Part shown: positions 10,783 through 23,004 of the stretch, one piece after another
Layout of the letters: each line of letters opens with the position of its first letter
Position numbering within the stretch: position 1 is the first letter of the stretch
NCBI GenBank assembly: GCA_021234155.1
Contig: JAJEKV010000084.1
Span: forward strand, 1,302,001-1,366,000
DNA length: 64,000 nucleotides
Source of the DNA: Isoetes taiwanensis
Lineage: Eukaryota > Streptophyta > Lycopodiopsida > Isoetales > Isoetaceae
Direction of reading: 5' to 3'
Translations under genes and position numbers: made by a program
The notes under the pieces: generated by a model
What the model saw: only the letters and a program-made list of their open reading frames with translations
Databases searched by the model: none
Told to the model about the DNA's origin: nothing

Positions 10783-11375
10783 TTCTACCCCCCCATCAAC
10801 TTTTCAACTTTACAATTTTGTATTCACAATTTTTTTTCATTTTTAATTAACTTAAAGATAGCTACTCCAATGGTGAATTTCTGATATATTACCTCATATC
10901 TATAACAATTTGAAGGCTATATTCACATAGTTATACTAAATAAATTATATAGCCTTTGATATAGATTTAGATAGACAATATTAGAAATGTTATTAGAGTA
11001 TCAAAAATCCAAAACACAACTGCTATGGGATTCGTATGCTTTGCATGATACGCTTCAAGGCCAAATGCTACTTACTTCAGTTGGCCTGCAGATGATATAT
11101 CATGTTAGTATATAATGATAAGTTGTGGTTTTAAGGGTGCACGTGTTTAGAATTATTACAATTTAACTAAATTATTTTAAGAAATGAATGCCATGTTTCT
11201 CCGGCATAAGGACAGGGTGCTTCTCCCATTGCGGCCGTGAGATATGCATCATACAATGCTTAGGATGCGTGCATATCTGTACAATGCATAGGAGGTGGCT
11301 TAATATCCATAATGGCCATAGACTTAAAGTTGTGTTTCTATCATGCATACTATGTGACATGCTTTTTTAACTATA
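10783..11375. other. No gene seen; AT-rich spacer between LTR and LINE
   Basis: Between the second LTR and the LINE I find AT-rich DNA with no convincing frame. The small ORFs on both strands around 11172-11370 mirror each other and contain no recognisable motif. Confidence 0.55.
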
Positions 11376-12436
11376 GGTTGAATCCACTCCCGCTGACATT
11401 ATTCGGATTGTATATTGATGAACTGGAAGGGTGGTTGCAGGAAAAGGGATACGCAGGATCTAATCTAGGAGATTATGTAGTACAATTATTAATGTATGTA
11501 GACAATGTGGTAATGGTGGCAAATTCTCCAAAAGGATTGCAGTCACATCTACACAATCTGAGTTCCTTTTGCTACGCATATGAAATGCCAGTGAATTTCT
11601 CAAAAACAAAGCTAATGATATTTGGGACGATGAAGAGACCACAATTTGAGTATCAAGGGGACCGTTTGGAGATAGTAGATTGCTACAAATATCTTGGACT
11701 GAAGGTTTGCTTAAATTACAAATGGAAGGAGTGCATTCGTTAAAGAAAATGTTATTTAATAGTTCAAACTGTTGTGTTATATAGGGCTCCTATTTGGGGA
11801 CCGTCCATACACAAGAAACTATGGAATCAGGTCGAACCGGTGCTGAAAATATTTATTCAAGAAGAGCAAGGCATACGGAGGCAGATTCTATATGCAAGGA
11901 ACGCCGTATATCTACTCCAGGATGTGGTAAACCCGGACACATGTCCGGGTTAACCACTGTTATGTCCGAGCTTACCACACTTTTTGTCCGAGCGAGCCAC
12001 TGTTTTTTGGCCGGGATAACCACGCGGTGAACTGAGCGTGGGACTGTGTTTTGGCATGCTGATCTTTGAATAAAGCTTGTAATCAGCTTCTTGAACGGTT
12101 TAAATCGATACAAATACCATAGGAATCGCCTTGCCAACCCTTAAAAACCTCATTCTATCAAGAGACGAGATGATTTGAACACGGATCAAGCAACATCAGT
12201 GAAAAAACATGCAAAAACCGTTGTCTTTTGAGCTTGAAACTGAGCAGCAGTGGTTACCCCAGACATGTGTCTAGGTTAACCACATCCTGGAGTAGATTTA
12301 CGGCCATCCTATATGCAATCCTTCTAGTAAAACAGGTCTTCTTCCTTTGGAAGCGAAAGCCCTGTGCATGACAATAAATTTTGTCAAGAGAATCAATGAA
12401 ATGGATCACAACGGGGTGCCTGAAATGGCTCTAGAA
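11376..12436 (+). mobile_element. LINE reverse-transcriptase fragment, copy A
   Basis: The plus-strand frame shows the core of a non-LTR retrotransposon reverse transcriptase: TLFGLYIDELEGWLQEKGY, then LLMYVDNVVMVANSPKGL, then VNFSKTKLMIFG and YKYLGL. These correspond to the palm blocks around the YxDD site and the following NxxKTK and YLG blocks. The catalytic block reads YVDN where active enzymes have YADD. The 5' part (endonuclease, fingers) is absent. The frame breaks near 11740 and the element is split at 11898-12308 by a MITE. Downstream thumb sequence resumes (LLPLEAKALCMTINFVKRIN) and stops at the copy boundary. Confidence 0.85.
11898..12308. mobile_element. Mutator-type MITE in the LINE, copy A
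   Basis: This 411-bp insertion is flanked by the direct repeat CTATATGCAA (11888-11897 and 12309-12318), a 9-10 bp target duplication typical of Mutator-like elements. Its ends are inverted repeats of about 55 bp (ATCTACTCCAGGATGTGG inward). The left end contains a perfect 20-bp palindrome at 11931-11950, and the right end a degenerate one near 12256-12275. Next to the left end are four degenerate repeats of about 22 bp, each starting TGTCCG (about 11942-12031). It has no coding capacity. It is at the same site in all three copies, so it inserted before the duplications. Confidence 0.88.
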
Positions 12437-13588
12437 ATGCATTAAAACAGTGTAATGTCTTTAGACAAATTGGACTTTGTATGAAACCTTAAGCATAAAG
12501 ATTTTAGCAAGAACTGTACCCACGAAGTAAAGGGGGCTGAAAGTCAAAGTTGCATTGCGAGTCAGTTATCCTAGTGGTCAAGATCAAACTAAATTTGAAT
12601 TAAACTATAAGAGCCAAGGTAAAGTCAAAATCAAAGTTTAATTCGGAGAATATGAACTCATGTTATACACTATAACTTGGATCTCAATAGTTTCTTGAAA
12701 GATTCTCTTAGATTTCGTGCAAGACACACCTAACGTTAAAAATCAGGTCAAAACACACCGCCAAACATCAAACCGTTGATCAAACTATTGCAAACACTGG
12801 CCAAACCCAAACTCATGCAAGGTGAATGGCAAGGATGGAGTGAAGGTGAGGATTGTAGCTATAGTTCCCTCATCTATCTATCTCTCAAATTCTTGAGATT
12901 TCTTTCAAATTTCTTCAAATTTCGTGGAAAATCCCCTTGCTCAAATTAAAACTTGGATGGGATAAGACATGCATGAATCGTCCCATTTTTTTTGGCAAAA
13001 AAAGGAGCCCCGACTTGCTTGTTTCTTAAGCACCAGAATCGTTTGCCATATCCATAGGGCACAGATGAAAGATCTGGCAGAGCTAAAATAGATACGAAAC
13101 AGAGCCATGCAGATATAATCATTTGAATATCCTTCAAAAAGAATTATTCTTTGGAAAGAATATCCGAGAAGTTGCACAATACAACCATGGTGCGATCCAA
13201 TGGTGGGCAATGGTTGATTAGGTTAAGAATCTAGAAGCGGTTGCAGAACCAGACAACAATGGTCCTTGCCGCTTCCTCCTAATGTTCTAAAAATGACAAC
13301 ATCAAATTCAAGAATAAACAAAGATATAAATTATGTCCGTATAGGTCTTTATATTTGAAGATTCTTCCGATGATATAATCTTTGAATTGGCTGGTTTTCC
13401 TATTTAATACACTCACCTATTGATTCATATATTCCCTGATTAATTGGCTGTACATTGAATAGTGGACATTTGTACATGGACAGTGAACACTCAATGCACA
13501 ACAGATATTAGAATCACTAAGATGGTCACTACAATTTGAAGTCCCTTGGATATGAGGATGTGATTTCCGGCAGGATTTTGGGCATTTT
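12437..13588. other. No gene seen; spacer between copy A and the GlnRS locus
   Basis: This is unique sequence in the window. I find no family motif. The short minus-strand ORFs at 12941-13210 have no recognisable content. The end nearest 13588 should hold the 3' UTR of the GlnRS locus. Confidence 0.55.
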
Positions 13589-16500
13589 TTACTGTTTTTT
13601 TGCGGTTTCTTTGTTTGCCGGCCTGTTTTCCGATGAGGGGGGCCGAATAACGAAGGTGTCCCTTAACGTAACGGTCCTGTTGAATACGAGATTTTCTGGC
13701 CCGCTATCTTTGTCAACACAGAAGTATCCTGCAACAACAAAAAGACATCACCAAAATTAGAACCAAAACATAGAGATATAACCACAACGCAAGTAAACCT
13801 GTCCTCTCGAACTGGAAAGCATCTCCCAGCTTGGCATGTGCCAAAGTAGGTGTGGCAAATGCTCCTCTGATGATTTCAAGCGACCTTGGATTGCGATCAT
13901 CTAACCAGTCATCTTTTTTCCCTGGGTTCTGCAAAATTGACAGAATGCATGAGCGGTCTTATAGCAATGGTCAGACATAAACATAGTTTTTTTTACCTCA
14001 GAGTTGAACAACTTGTCAAACAAACGGGCTTCAATACGAAGTGGATCAATGCCCGGAGAAGGCTCTGCAACCCAATGCAAAACCCCCCTGCAAACAAGGA
14101 ATAAATCAGTGGTTAAAATAGAGGGAATAAAAATAGTGGATCCAAACCTTCGGTTTAGTGCTCTTGTTGGGATCATAAATTGCATGAATCTCAATAACTT
14201 CGTTATGATCATTAGTGACAATATCGCAACATTTGATAGGATATGCATATCTGTCAAAATACCAAGTAGATAAGATATAATTATGATATGCAATCGACAA
14301 ATTGCCACAATCTCCTGCAATATGGCTACTGACCTCAATAATACCGTCTTTCCAAGTGCAAGACCATAATAATCTTTTGACGAAAATCAGATTTCTCTAT
14401 ATAAACTACACGCGTAAATGGTATCTATAACATACAGAAACTTTAAATCAGCAGTCACTAAATATATGACACAATTCAAATCCACAATGTTATCTTACCT
14501 GATAGGTAGCTAAAGGATCGCCATCTGGCCACTTTCTCCCTTCTACTATCTCTACTTTACCTTCTTCAAAGTTGTCTATTACCACCTAAAATGGAAGCAG
14601 ACTCAATAGCAGTGCTTGGGACATAACCCTGAAAATGTTACCTTCAAAGGTGAAAGCACCACCATAGTCCTTGGTGAATTTCGATTTAGATCGTCCCTAA
14701 TATAGTGCTCCAGCAGCTCAGCTCTAATCATCTTGTTGTCACTGCCAAGAGAGTGGGAGGTGAAAGATTAAAAGGTTGAACTAAGGAATTTAGGGCCCAA
14801 AGCCAAATGTCTGACAGTCAACTATGCTGGACCAGTTAAGCAGACATGGAAGAGATACTAAGAGGATGGATATGATCAGTGAAAACATGAAAATAGTCCA
14901 GCTACCTTCTTGCAATTCCTATCCCACGACAGAATGCATTTATAGATTCAGGCGTTGCCCCCCCCTTCTTCTGAGCCCCGACAATGTCATCAGCCTAGGA
15001 TCATCCCATCCATTTACAAAACCACCTGTTACTATATGACATATTAAGGTGCTGTATCAGTTACAAGCACCAGGCTAGTTCTGTTTCCTTCCTTTTATAG
15101 GGGACAATGTGCGCTGTTCCAACTTAACAAAACAAAAAGCAGGGTACCTTGGCATGTCCAATATGTAAATAACCATTAGGTTCTGGAGGAAAACGCGTCA
15201 CAAACTTCCCACCCGTTTCTCTCAGATGCTTCTCCAACCTTTCCCGGGAATTGCTCGGCCGCCAAATAGAACCATCACTGAAAAAGATTTCTGTATGCAC
15301 CTACTTAAACCAGCAAAAGTAGCACAATTAGCCTGAAATAAAAACCAGGTCATATTAGATGCAAACTCATTGCCAAGTCATTATAACGTTGCGCATAGAA
15401 ATGAACAATTATAGTGCATATAAGCAAAACAATCCATGATAAGTACCATAAGTCTAAAATCATAAAGATTGAAAAGCATGTTAAGTTTGCTACGTACAAT
15501 ATTATTATCCTGAGGCTTTGGAAAAATTGCATAAGGGTCTGTTTCCTCTAAGATTGTGGCAGTTGCATTCTGAATGACATCTATTGCACCGTTTGTATCC
15601 TGTAGAAGGTTCATAACACATTAAATGTTTTCGAAGATCAAATATATTTGTGACAAACATGACACACCTCAGGTTTGGCCTTCTTTTCCTTTTTCTTCTT
15701 TGTAGGTTTTTCATCATCCTCTGGAGTTCTCTCCCCAAGCACATCCTTAAGTTGAATGTCCATAATCTCCTGCAATTAAAGCATGATCATAAAACCAGCT
15801 TGAATACTATCATGCAAATGAGGGCACACAATTACCTTCACTACTTTTCCATCTGCCCAAGGCTGAAGTTCACGGACCTGTGATAATAACAGGCCAACTG
15901 CCAAAAAAAAATCATATAATTTAGTTATCAGCAACACCAACGTGCACCAAGATATCAATGTAACATTCACCATTTGTACGATAACGTTGAGCTATCAGAA
16001 GGTCCATATTACTTCTGATAACGTTCCTAACAGCCATGGATATTTCCTCTGTAGAAACTTCGATGCCTGCAATCATGTGCAGAATTATTAGTTACTGACT
16101 CAACCCCATTCCCCTCGATTAAACTTCACACCAAGTTCAAAATCTTGCTTACCAACTCCACATTTAAGTGCAAACTCGTTTGAGTCAAAATTATCAGATC
16201 CAACCGAATTAAAATATTGAAAAGCTGCTTCTAACTGTGTATTAGTCTTGATCTGTAGGACATTATATGCTCAGTGATACTTAAAAGATTGCTATATACA
16301 CAGCCCTATAACAGTTCTAAATATAATTAGCTCTGAAAGAGAATTTCCTGAAAGATTAAGTTTTATTCATCAAAAAATAAGTCTATGAACCTTAAAAACA
16401 CATCTTGACAATGAAAAATAGTTGAAATGAAAATTACACTTACCTTTTCAGAGATGACATTAGATATGAGGAAAGGACGATGCGTTAATGCATTATTTGG

Positions 16501-17004
16501 GAATTTTGTAGCCACCTATATAACGAGGAAACAAGGTCAAGTACGATCAAGAAAAATACCTCAAAGGGCAATTGAGATGAGAAGAAATGGATAGCACCCA
16601 CAAGAAAGGACGAATCTGGCAATCCATCATGACACAAAACCTACCGTATAAAGTAGATTCCCACAAGCCCTTGTGCAACCGTTCTCAACATTAGCCTGAT
16701 AGAGCAAACGGCCAAGTATACACATAAAAGGAATTACACAATATATGAAAAGGTTCCAAATGCTTTGAAGGTAAGGAAACAGCAATGAAGTACTAACCTC
16801 ACGGATTACGCCAAGAAGGTTAGTTGTCACTTTGGCATTGGCTACCGTTTCTTGAGCGATTCTTTCGTCCAGACCAATCTTGAGGAAGGCCCTGTCGGGC
16901 TTCGGACGACGAAGTTCCTCGGCCGCAAAAGTCTCGGGGTTTAGTGGTGGTGGACTAAAACGTAGGTAATATCCGGGGCGATCTGGGCCCTTGGAGACAC
17001 ACAT
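13589..17004 (-). pseudogene. OVA9: Glutaminyl-tRNA synthetase locus lacking its catalytic-core exons
   Basis: Seventeen exons can be placed on the minus strand: 16798-17004 (start at 17004), 16645-16695, 16444-16515, 16153-16252, 15971-16066, 15836-15897, 15668-15769, 15498-15599, 15148-15300, 14906-15025, 14642-14741, 14499-14585, 14334-14424, 14148-14250, 13997-14087, 13799-13928 and 13589-13728. They give the eukaryotic N-terminal domain (AFLKIGLDERIAQETVANAK), a Lys-rich linker, DPYAIFPKPQ and the HIGH motif ([21 protein letters not shown] at 15154-15165). After that come [16 protein letters not shown] and the C-terminal anticodon-binding barrels up to FNRTVTLRDTF. About 200 residues between HIGH and WDDPRL, including the MSKRKL signature, are missing: only 122 bases separate those exons. 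Joining them directly is out of frame and stops at once. There is also a length error in an 8-G run (14959-14966) and a one-base break in exon 13. Confidence 0.9.
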
Positions 17005-17201
17005 GTGGCATGATGATCTGGCCTTTTCACTGCAACGGAAGATACCAGCTGGACGAATGAGTAAGCTCTAGATTTGGTTTTCTACGATTCCGCACATAAC
17101 CTTGAACCTTTGGATTTCCAAAGCTAATGGAGTATGGGTGGAGCCATTGCCCCTATGCTAGGACATACAGAAAGGAGTAATTCTAGGGTCAGCTCGTGGG
17201 C

Positions 17202-17240
<39 letters not shown>

Positions 17241-17794
17241 ATCCACGAAATTTTCTCTTGACCAAAATTCTCCAACAAGAAAAAATTTGGCATGAAATTT
17301 GCCCCGATTTTGTCTTTTCGACGGCATTTTGGCAATGCTCTGCTTGTGGCGCCACTTAGCAGAGAACAGATAGGTCGAGTAGAAATTGAGTGGAATCTAT
17401 CTCGGGGCAAAATTTTGACCCCTTTTTTTGGGGGCTATTGATATGGAGTGTCTGTGGTTAAGAGAGATAAGGATCTGCCCTTTTAATGCATTGGTATTGT
17501 AATACGTGAATATTATGTTCTATACATGTAGAAGACTATGTATTTTTATATGCATTGTAATACGTGAATATTATGTTCTGCATGACTTTAACATGTTGGT
17601 ATCATTGAACAATGGGTCTAACGAGATCAGTTTTAAACATTGGTCCAAGATAGGACAACAAAGTCATAATGCCAAGAAATCGAGAACTTTACTTATTAAA
17701 GGAATTCTCAGTTACATGCTAATGGGGAAATAATGGACTATAATTTGGATTCTTTCTAAACACATGCATGTTGTGGAAGGCATTGTGCCATCTG
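17005..17794. other. GlnRS upstream region and spacer, with a long A run
   Basis: The stretch holds the presumed GlnRS 5' UTR and promoter. A run of about 39 A on the plus strand lies at 17201-17239. Phe-rich minus-strand ORFs here are artefacts of that run. No TATA box could be assigned with confidence. Confidence 0.5.
17201..17239. repeat. Poly-A/T homopolymer
   Basis: About 39 consecutive A on the plus strand. It could be the tail of a retroposed sequence, but no source body was recognised next to it. The exact length is unreliable. Confidence 0.8.
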
Positions 17795-19237
17795 TGTGAC
17801 GCTCCTAGAATCTGTACGATGCTCCCATCGTACAAATACGGGGAATTCCCCTCCCGTAGCGACTACATCACCATGGAAGGGTCGTCCGTCAAACTCGGAC
17901 CACTTGGGATGGCCAAGTGTCCAGGTGAAGGACACGGAGGTGTCATTCGTCCCACGTCCTCTATGGGAACCCTATACAGCGGAAGCGTACATATATGTTA
18001 GCACTTAGCAATTATACACAATACAATATACCACCACGAAGGGTGGTCCATCCATCATCATATAACCAACAAGACAAGGACACGATAATATAAGCAATAT
18101 ACCATAAATAAGGGCTCTACCCCGGGCTCAGACTCTAGGGGGTCGACTGAGGGTCAAGGTCTCCAGATAACATCAGACAGAGATATAACATGGTGTTGGC
18201 TGGCATAGAACAATGGCTAAGTTAGTCCACCCCATCCGCTCCTCCCATGCACACTTTGCAGATAGGCCAAAACATGTTATGGCGTGGTTATAGCCTTCCG
18301 GAGACGCAATCCCATGGGATCACCCCATGAGACTACTCTGAGTTGCGTCTCCCCGGTCCGATGAGGTAGGTTAGGGAGGTGTCCCCTCATCGGGCACAAT
18401 GGATCCCTTGGTGTGCTAGAGGACAGGGGCCCACATCAGCAGTCCCTGCATATGTACCCGACTTACTTCCCTAAATCTAAAGGCCGGCTCATCGCGCCCG
18501 TTCGAGCCCATGACGTCCCTATAGGCACGTATCCTGCGACCCAGGGAGTGTCAGCCCATACTCGGCCCCTTCAGTGACCAACTGTAAGCCTAGCACACTA
18601 TAGGAATCGTGTAGCCACACTAGGCAAGGTCCCACCCCCGTTTCACCATCATACCCATTATCTGGTACTGAATCACAACATAGCATCCACAGCCAGGTGG
18701 GTTCTTGTTCACAGGCCGCATTTACTGGGTCTTAAGGGTTCTAGCTAGAGACATATCTACTACTAGGAAGCTTTCAGTTCTCTACCCACCCTTATCCCCA
18801 AGCACATAGGAGGAATAGAAAGATAATACATAATCATAAATAAAACATCCATCATCATTTTAGTAGCACTCAAAAGAGAATTTATCCATCCATCTAGTCA
18901 TACAAGGGTTAGCTGAAGCACAAACTATCTAGAGACTAACTGGTCTCTTGGCTAGAGCCATTATCATGAAAGACTTTCATTCTTCAAGTCTGGATGCAGC
19001 AGCAAATAGCTCCTCCCTTATCCAACTTTTTCCAAATCGATTTGGGGCAGAATTGGGGGTATTGCACCCTAATTTTAGTAAGTTTTTCGTGGCCAATCGA
19101 TTTGGGCCAGGTAGCTAATAAAGAGCCCTTTTAGGTTAACCCAAGTTGCCCCCTAATGACCTATAAGGGTCCACTTAAGCCCTGGTAACGTGTCATAGTA
19201 TGTATACATATACTATATAAATACGTAGAACGTCACA
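17795..19237 (-). mobile_element. Chromovirus LTR, copy B (complete)
   Basis: On the plus strand this 1443-bp block starts TGTGACG and ends CGTCACA, a perfect 7-bp terminal inverted repeat of the TG..CA type. It is followed by a pyrimidine tract (a polypurine tract on the minus strand) and then by internal sequence. It therefore reads as the 3' LTR of a minus-strand Ty3/gypsy element. The 5' LTR is not present nearby, because the internal region is cut off near 20480. Confidence 0.75.
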
Positions 19238-19689
19238 TTCTCCCCCCTTGGAATAATGATGTCCTCAGCATTGGGATTAGGTTAGTAAGAAATAATTAAG
19301 TTATAGAAGATAAAATTACTTCATCAGGCGATAAAAAGCTATAGAAAACGATTAGTGATCAAGTTTTTAGGACTGTAGTCCATTCATAACAGATAATAAA
19401 CACCATATCAAAAAATTACATCAGAGCATACATGTAAAACAACACTCGAACAACAAGAGATAGCCCTGAGACCTGGAATCTTCTACAGATGCCACAGTAG
19501 ACGCTACTAGCCTGCATAATTACAGTACATTAGTACTTATGAATAATTAAAATAGTGTGGTTGAAGGGACCACCCCCTAAAAGAAAAGAAATAGGAATGA
19601 AGGAAATCCTATCATGCATAAGGCTTGCATTTTGTCTCGGCGTAAGGAATGACAATGTTTCCATTATAGCAGTATATAAATGTGTCCTA

Positions 19690-20480
19690 TCATGAATGCC
19701 TAAATGCCCATTTCCCCATCTAGGATGCATCTATCCCAACCCCTTATATGATCCCTGTCAGATCGAACACTCACATGATCCCTGTCGGATCCATAATGCA
19801 GTGCTTACCATTAGAGTTGGAGTCGATCGCATCATGAATGGTTCGGCCCTGGCATTGCCGCATAAAGTCTGAGTAAGCCTTGTCCAAATTGACTTTAAGG
19901 ACCCAGGTTGCATCTTCTGTTGGTAAGTGTTTCCACTTAACCAAGTACTGCAATATTTGAGTCTTGTGAGTCTGCTTATATGCACGATCAAGGAGAGCCT
20001 CCTGCACAATCTCCAGCTGCTACCGTCATCTCGTAAGTGTGCGTGTCAAGGATCTCTTCCAGATCGGGTATATGCTTCTTGAGAAGGCTGATGAGATCTT
20101 ATAGACCTTCAAATGTGCGGGTAGATTCAACCGATAGGCTTGGGAACCTATCCTTTCAGTTATCTCAAAGGGTCCCGCCCATCTAGGTGCTAGCTTCTTA
20201 CAATTGCCAATTTTGTGCTTGGCCTGCTTGACCTTAATCTTTAGCCATACGGACTCATCAACTTGAAATTCTCATGGTGTCCGATGCCTATCAGCAAGGC
20301 TCTTTTGGGGTTTTGGCAGCTAATAAATACGCTCGAACTTCTTCGACTAAGGCCTGCATATCTGTAAGCAACTGCTGAGAAACTTCCATCTTGAAAACTG
20401 GACTATGTCACGTGTCTGGAGTAAGCATCGATAGCCATGGTTGATCATAAAAAGGAGACTCTAGAGCTGGAGATAACTCA
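19690..20480 (-). pseudogene. Chromovirus pol 3' end with chromodomain, copy B
   Basis: Same remnant as at 1454-2240, nearly identical. The chromodomain ORF occupies 19771-20007 and keeps the VKWKHLPTEDATW core. The tail beyond the chromodomain differs from copy A through small complex changes, which alter the C-terminus. Confidence 0.85.
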
Positions 20481-20495
20481 TGGTCCAACACATAT

Positions 20496-20843
20496 ATGAA
20501 TGAAGTCATTGACTACTGGTCCACCTTGTTGTGAGTGCTTGGGGACGTTCAACCCGGTAGAGCATTCATTCAGGATTTCTGGCCCAACACCAGGCAAAAT
20601 GCATTGGAAGAACCCGAAAACGTGTTGGTGGATGAGCGCATTGAAGCATCTCACTATGTAGGGCCTTTCTCGGATAGACCCAAGAACCCAGTTGAAATAT
20701 TCGACCCCTACCAAGATGTCAAGAAAGGAATGCTCTTGCTAATCAGGCCACATGATAACTGCCTGACGTGGATGGCTTTTGCCGAAGAGGACCCAATACA
20801 GGACCCTAATCTCCCTCATTACGAAGAGGTATTCATGCAGTAA
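20496..20843 (+). pseudogene. Unrecognised plus-strand ORF of the mobile module, copy B
   Basis: Copy of the ORF at 2256-2603. The single substitution in this stretch (C to T at 20532) replaces an Arg codon (CGA) with TGA, so copy B is interrupted and an uninterrupted frame starts only at 20535. The remaining residues are identical. Confidence 0.45.
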
Positions 20844-21222
20844 TACGCATGTCTTCTCTACTAGTTGATCTCTAGAAATCCCATGCACTTCACTAGGTTT
20901 ACTGTTTTCTACACTATCATCTTCTCTGACCTGCCAATTTATCCCTTTAATCTGACCAGGTGGCGTGCAAACATCGGCTGCTGCATGGAGTTCATTCTTA
21001 ATGTCGTTTTTGCACCAAAGAACAAAGCTACCGATAGCTTTCCCTAGCTTGTCCAATTCCGGTTCGGGAAACGGAAGTGGTATCTGCCCATCAAACACAA
21101 CTACAACGGAAACTACTATCAAATCCTCTGGCACGGGAACGTTGTAGTGGCGCATGAAGTTGTGCACTCTGCCTTCTGCCACTTTCTTCCCCAACAGGTA
21201 GTATGACTGTAAAGCTTCCATC
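20739..21222 (-). pseudogene. DUF8039 / En-Spm-like transposon exon, copy B
   Basis: Identical to the exon at 2499-2982, including the acceptor at its upstream edge and the EPELDKLGKA..GSFVLW core. Confidence 0.5.
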
Positions 21223-21252
21223 CTACAAAACAGGTCAGATTTTGCTCGTCAA

Positions 21253-21549
21253 CATCGCGATCGCGATCCTCTGGACCACATTGGCACAAAAATAACTGAA
21301 TAGCAGTTGTGGAGAACGCGGTATTCATGGCCCACTCAAGTATTATTTTATCAGCTCAGCTCTAACTAAAATCTTCATCAACTCTAACTAAAATATTTAT
21401 GGCCCACTCAAATATTATTTTACTCTAGGGTTTCACGACAGAATACCTCCACAAGATTGCAGTCGCGATTATTTCGAGCGAGCAGATTTGGAACGTGTAC
21501 CTGACGTTGCGTTAAGCGAAAATACCTCAGCAAGATCGCAGTCGTGATT
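21253..21549. promoter_or_regulatory. 16-bp dyads, copy B
   Basis: Three dyads at 21253-21268, 21455-21470 and 21534-21549 match those of copy A. All three have the full 6-4-6 form here. Confidence 0.7.
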
Positions 21550-23004
21550 CTTTCAGGCAGAGATCCGAGCCTATGCAGTTGCACAAGAAGACCCTTCGCA
21601 TGAAAGTCTTCCAAAGCAACTGTAAACAGAAATGTTAATTGCAACTGTTATTTCCAAAACAAATGTCACTTTCACTGTTAATTACATAGGAGAACTGTCC
21701 TAATTTAACACCCATATAGCATATCTATACTCATATAGCATATTACAAAGAGCCATAAACAACATATACCATATTAGGGATGGTGTTATTACAGTAAAAT
21801 GAATGGTGTGGCTGTCGAGGGAGGCAATCATAAATAATTTGGGGCTAGACTTCCAGAAAACCCCTTATGAGTTCCAAAAATACAAAATACTCTTATCTAG
21901 CACATAGGAATTATGCAATCCTCTTAGCTAGCACTTTGAAATCACATATTACTCTTATCTACCATACATAAACAACAAAACAGCACTTACCTCTTGATTT
22001 GAGTAATGTCGGGCAGCATATGCAGTGAACGCCTTAGGATTGTGAACCCTGGCAGCTTGCGGGAGTCGAGCGCCTTCAAGAACAGTTTAGGCGCCTTCAA
22101 AGACAGATCGAGCGCCTTCAGGAACAGCTCGCTTGAATTCAAAATTGAATCCCCGCCAACAAGAGCGAGCACGAAATTCAGTTACTAATTTGAAACCTAG
22201 CTGTCTTTTTCCGTCCGTAATTCCTCTGTATAGACATGCGAACTTCCTCCGTGGCGCATTTATTACGCGGTGATTTCGTACAGGATGTAGTTGTATGTCT
22301 CCCTCAAGGTACAGATTTCGAATCCGGACGTCCAAGTCCAGAAGTACCTCTTGTCCGGAACATGTCTTAATTATAGCAAATTTGTTACGCCTCCATAAAT
22401 GATGGCGGCTGCATTAATGGCGCATAATTAATAATGCCGGCTGCAATAATGGCATGCACTTATGGCGCGTCAGAAATCGAACGTGTGGCAGCCTCTTAAT
22501 TTCGTATGCACTAAATTCGGGTGTCCAGAGGCTGCCTATTTATTCTCAGAATTCGCCGAATTTTTTTTTAGAGGAGCAGCGCCATCGCGGAATTCTGCGC
22601 CTTCAGCTGATTTGCGCCTTCGATCGCCGACCTAGGAAAGCCAGTTTTCAATCTTCTCCGGCGCCCGCGATCCATTGCACCTAAAGCCAGCGTCAAAGAA
22701 GTAAGATTTCGTCCTCTCAGCTCATGAAGATCACGGCCGCGTTTTTTTTTTGTGTATGCTTGTTTTATTTTACACTTCATGTTTTTTGTGTTAACTTAGT
22801 CCTCTGTAGGATCGTGGCCGTGATCCTCCAGACTGTTACGTTAGTTACGTTAGTACTCAGCCGGATTTGCGCTAAGTTAGTCCTAGCGTGAAATTGTGCT
22901 AAGTTAGTGCTTTCAAGCAGGATCCTGACGCGATCTTGTGGAATGCTTTTTGTGGTTTGGTTTAAGTAACATCGGCTTTAACACAACATTTCTTTTGCTT
23001 GCGG

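Larger units (their letters stand above)
1..12436. repeat. Composite repeat unit, copy A (cut by window edge)
   Basis: This segment is collinear with the DNA from about 18258 to 30668. It contains an LTR with a chromovirus pol remnant, the DUF8039-like and methylase-like ORFs, a second LTR and a LINE with a MITE. Similarity to copy B stops abruptly after CTCTAGAA at 12436, inside the LINE. The left end lies outside the window. Stretch 1813-3254 differs from 20053-21494 by one substitution (C at 2292, T at 20532), while neighbouring stretches differ by dense small complex changes. A very recent segmental duplication, or a false duplication in the assembly, would both explain this. Confidence 0.93.

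Noticed and set aside
17124-17410. Minus-strand ORFs with long Phe runs
   Set aside because: They are translations of the poly-A/T run at 17201-17239 and have no other content.
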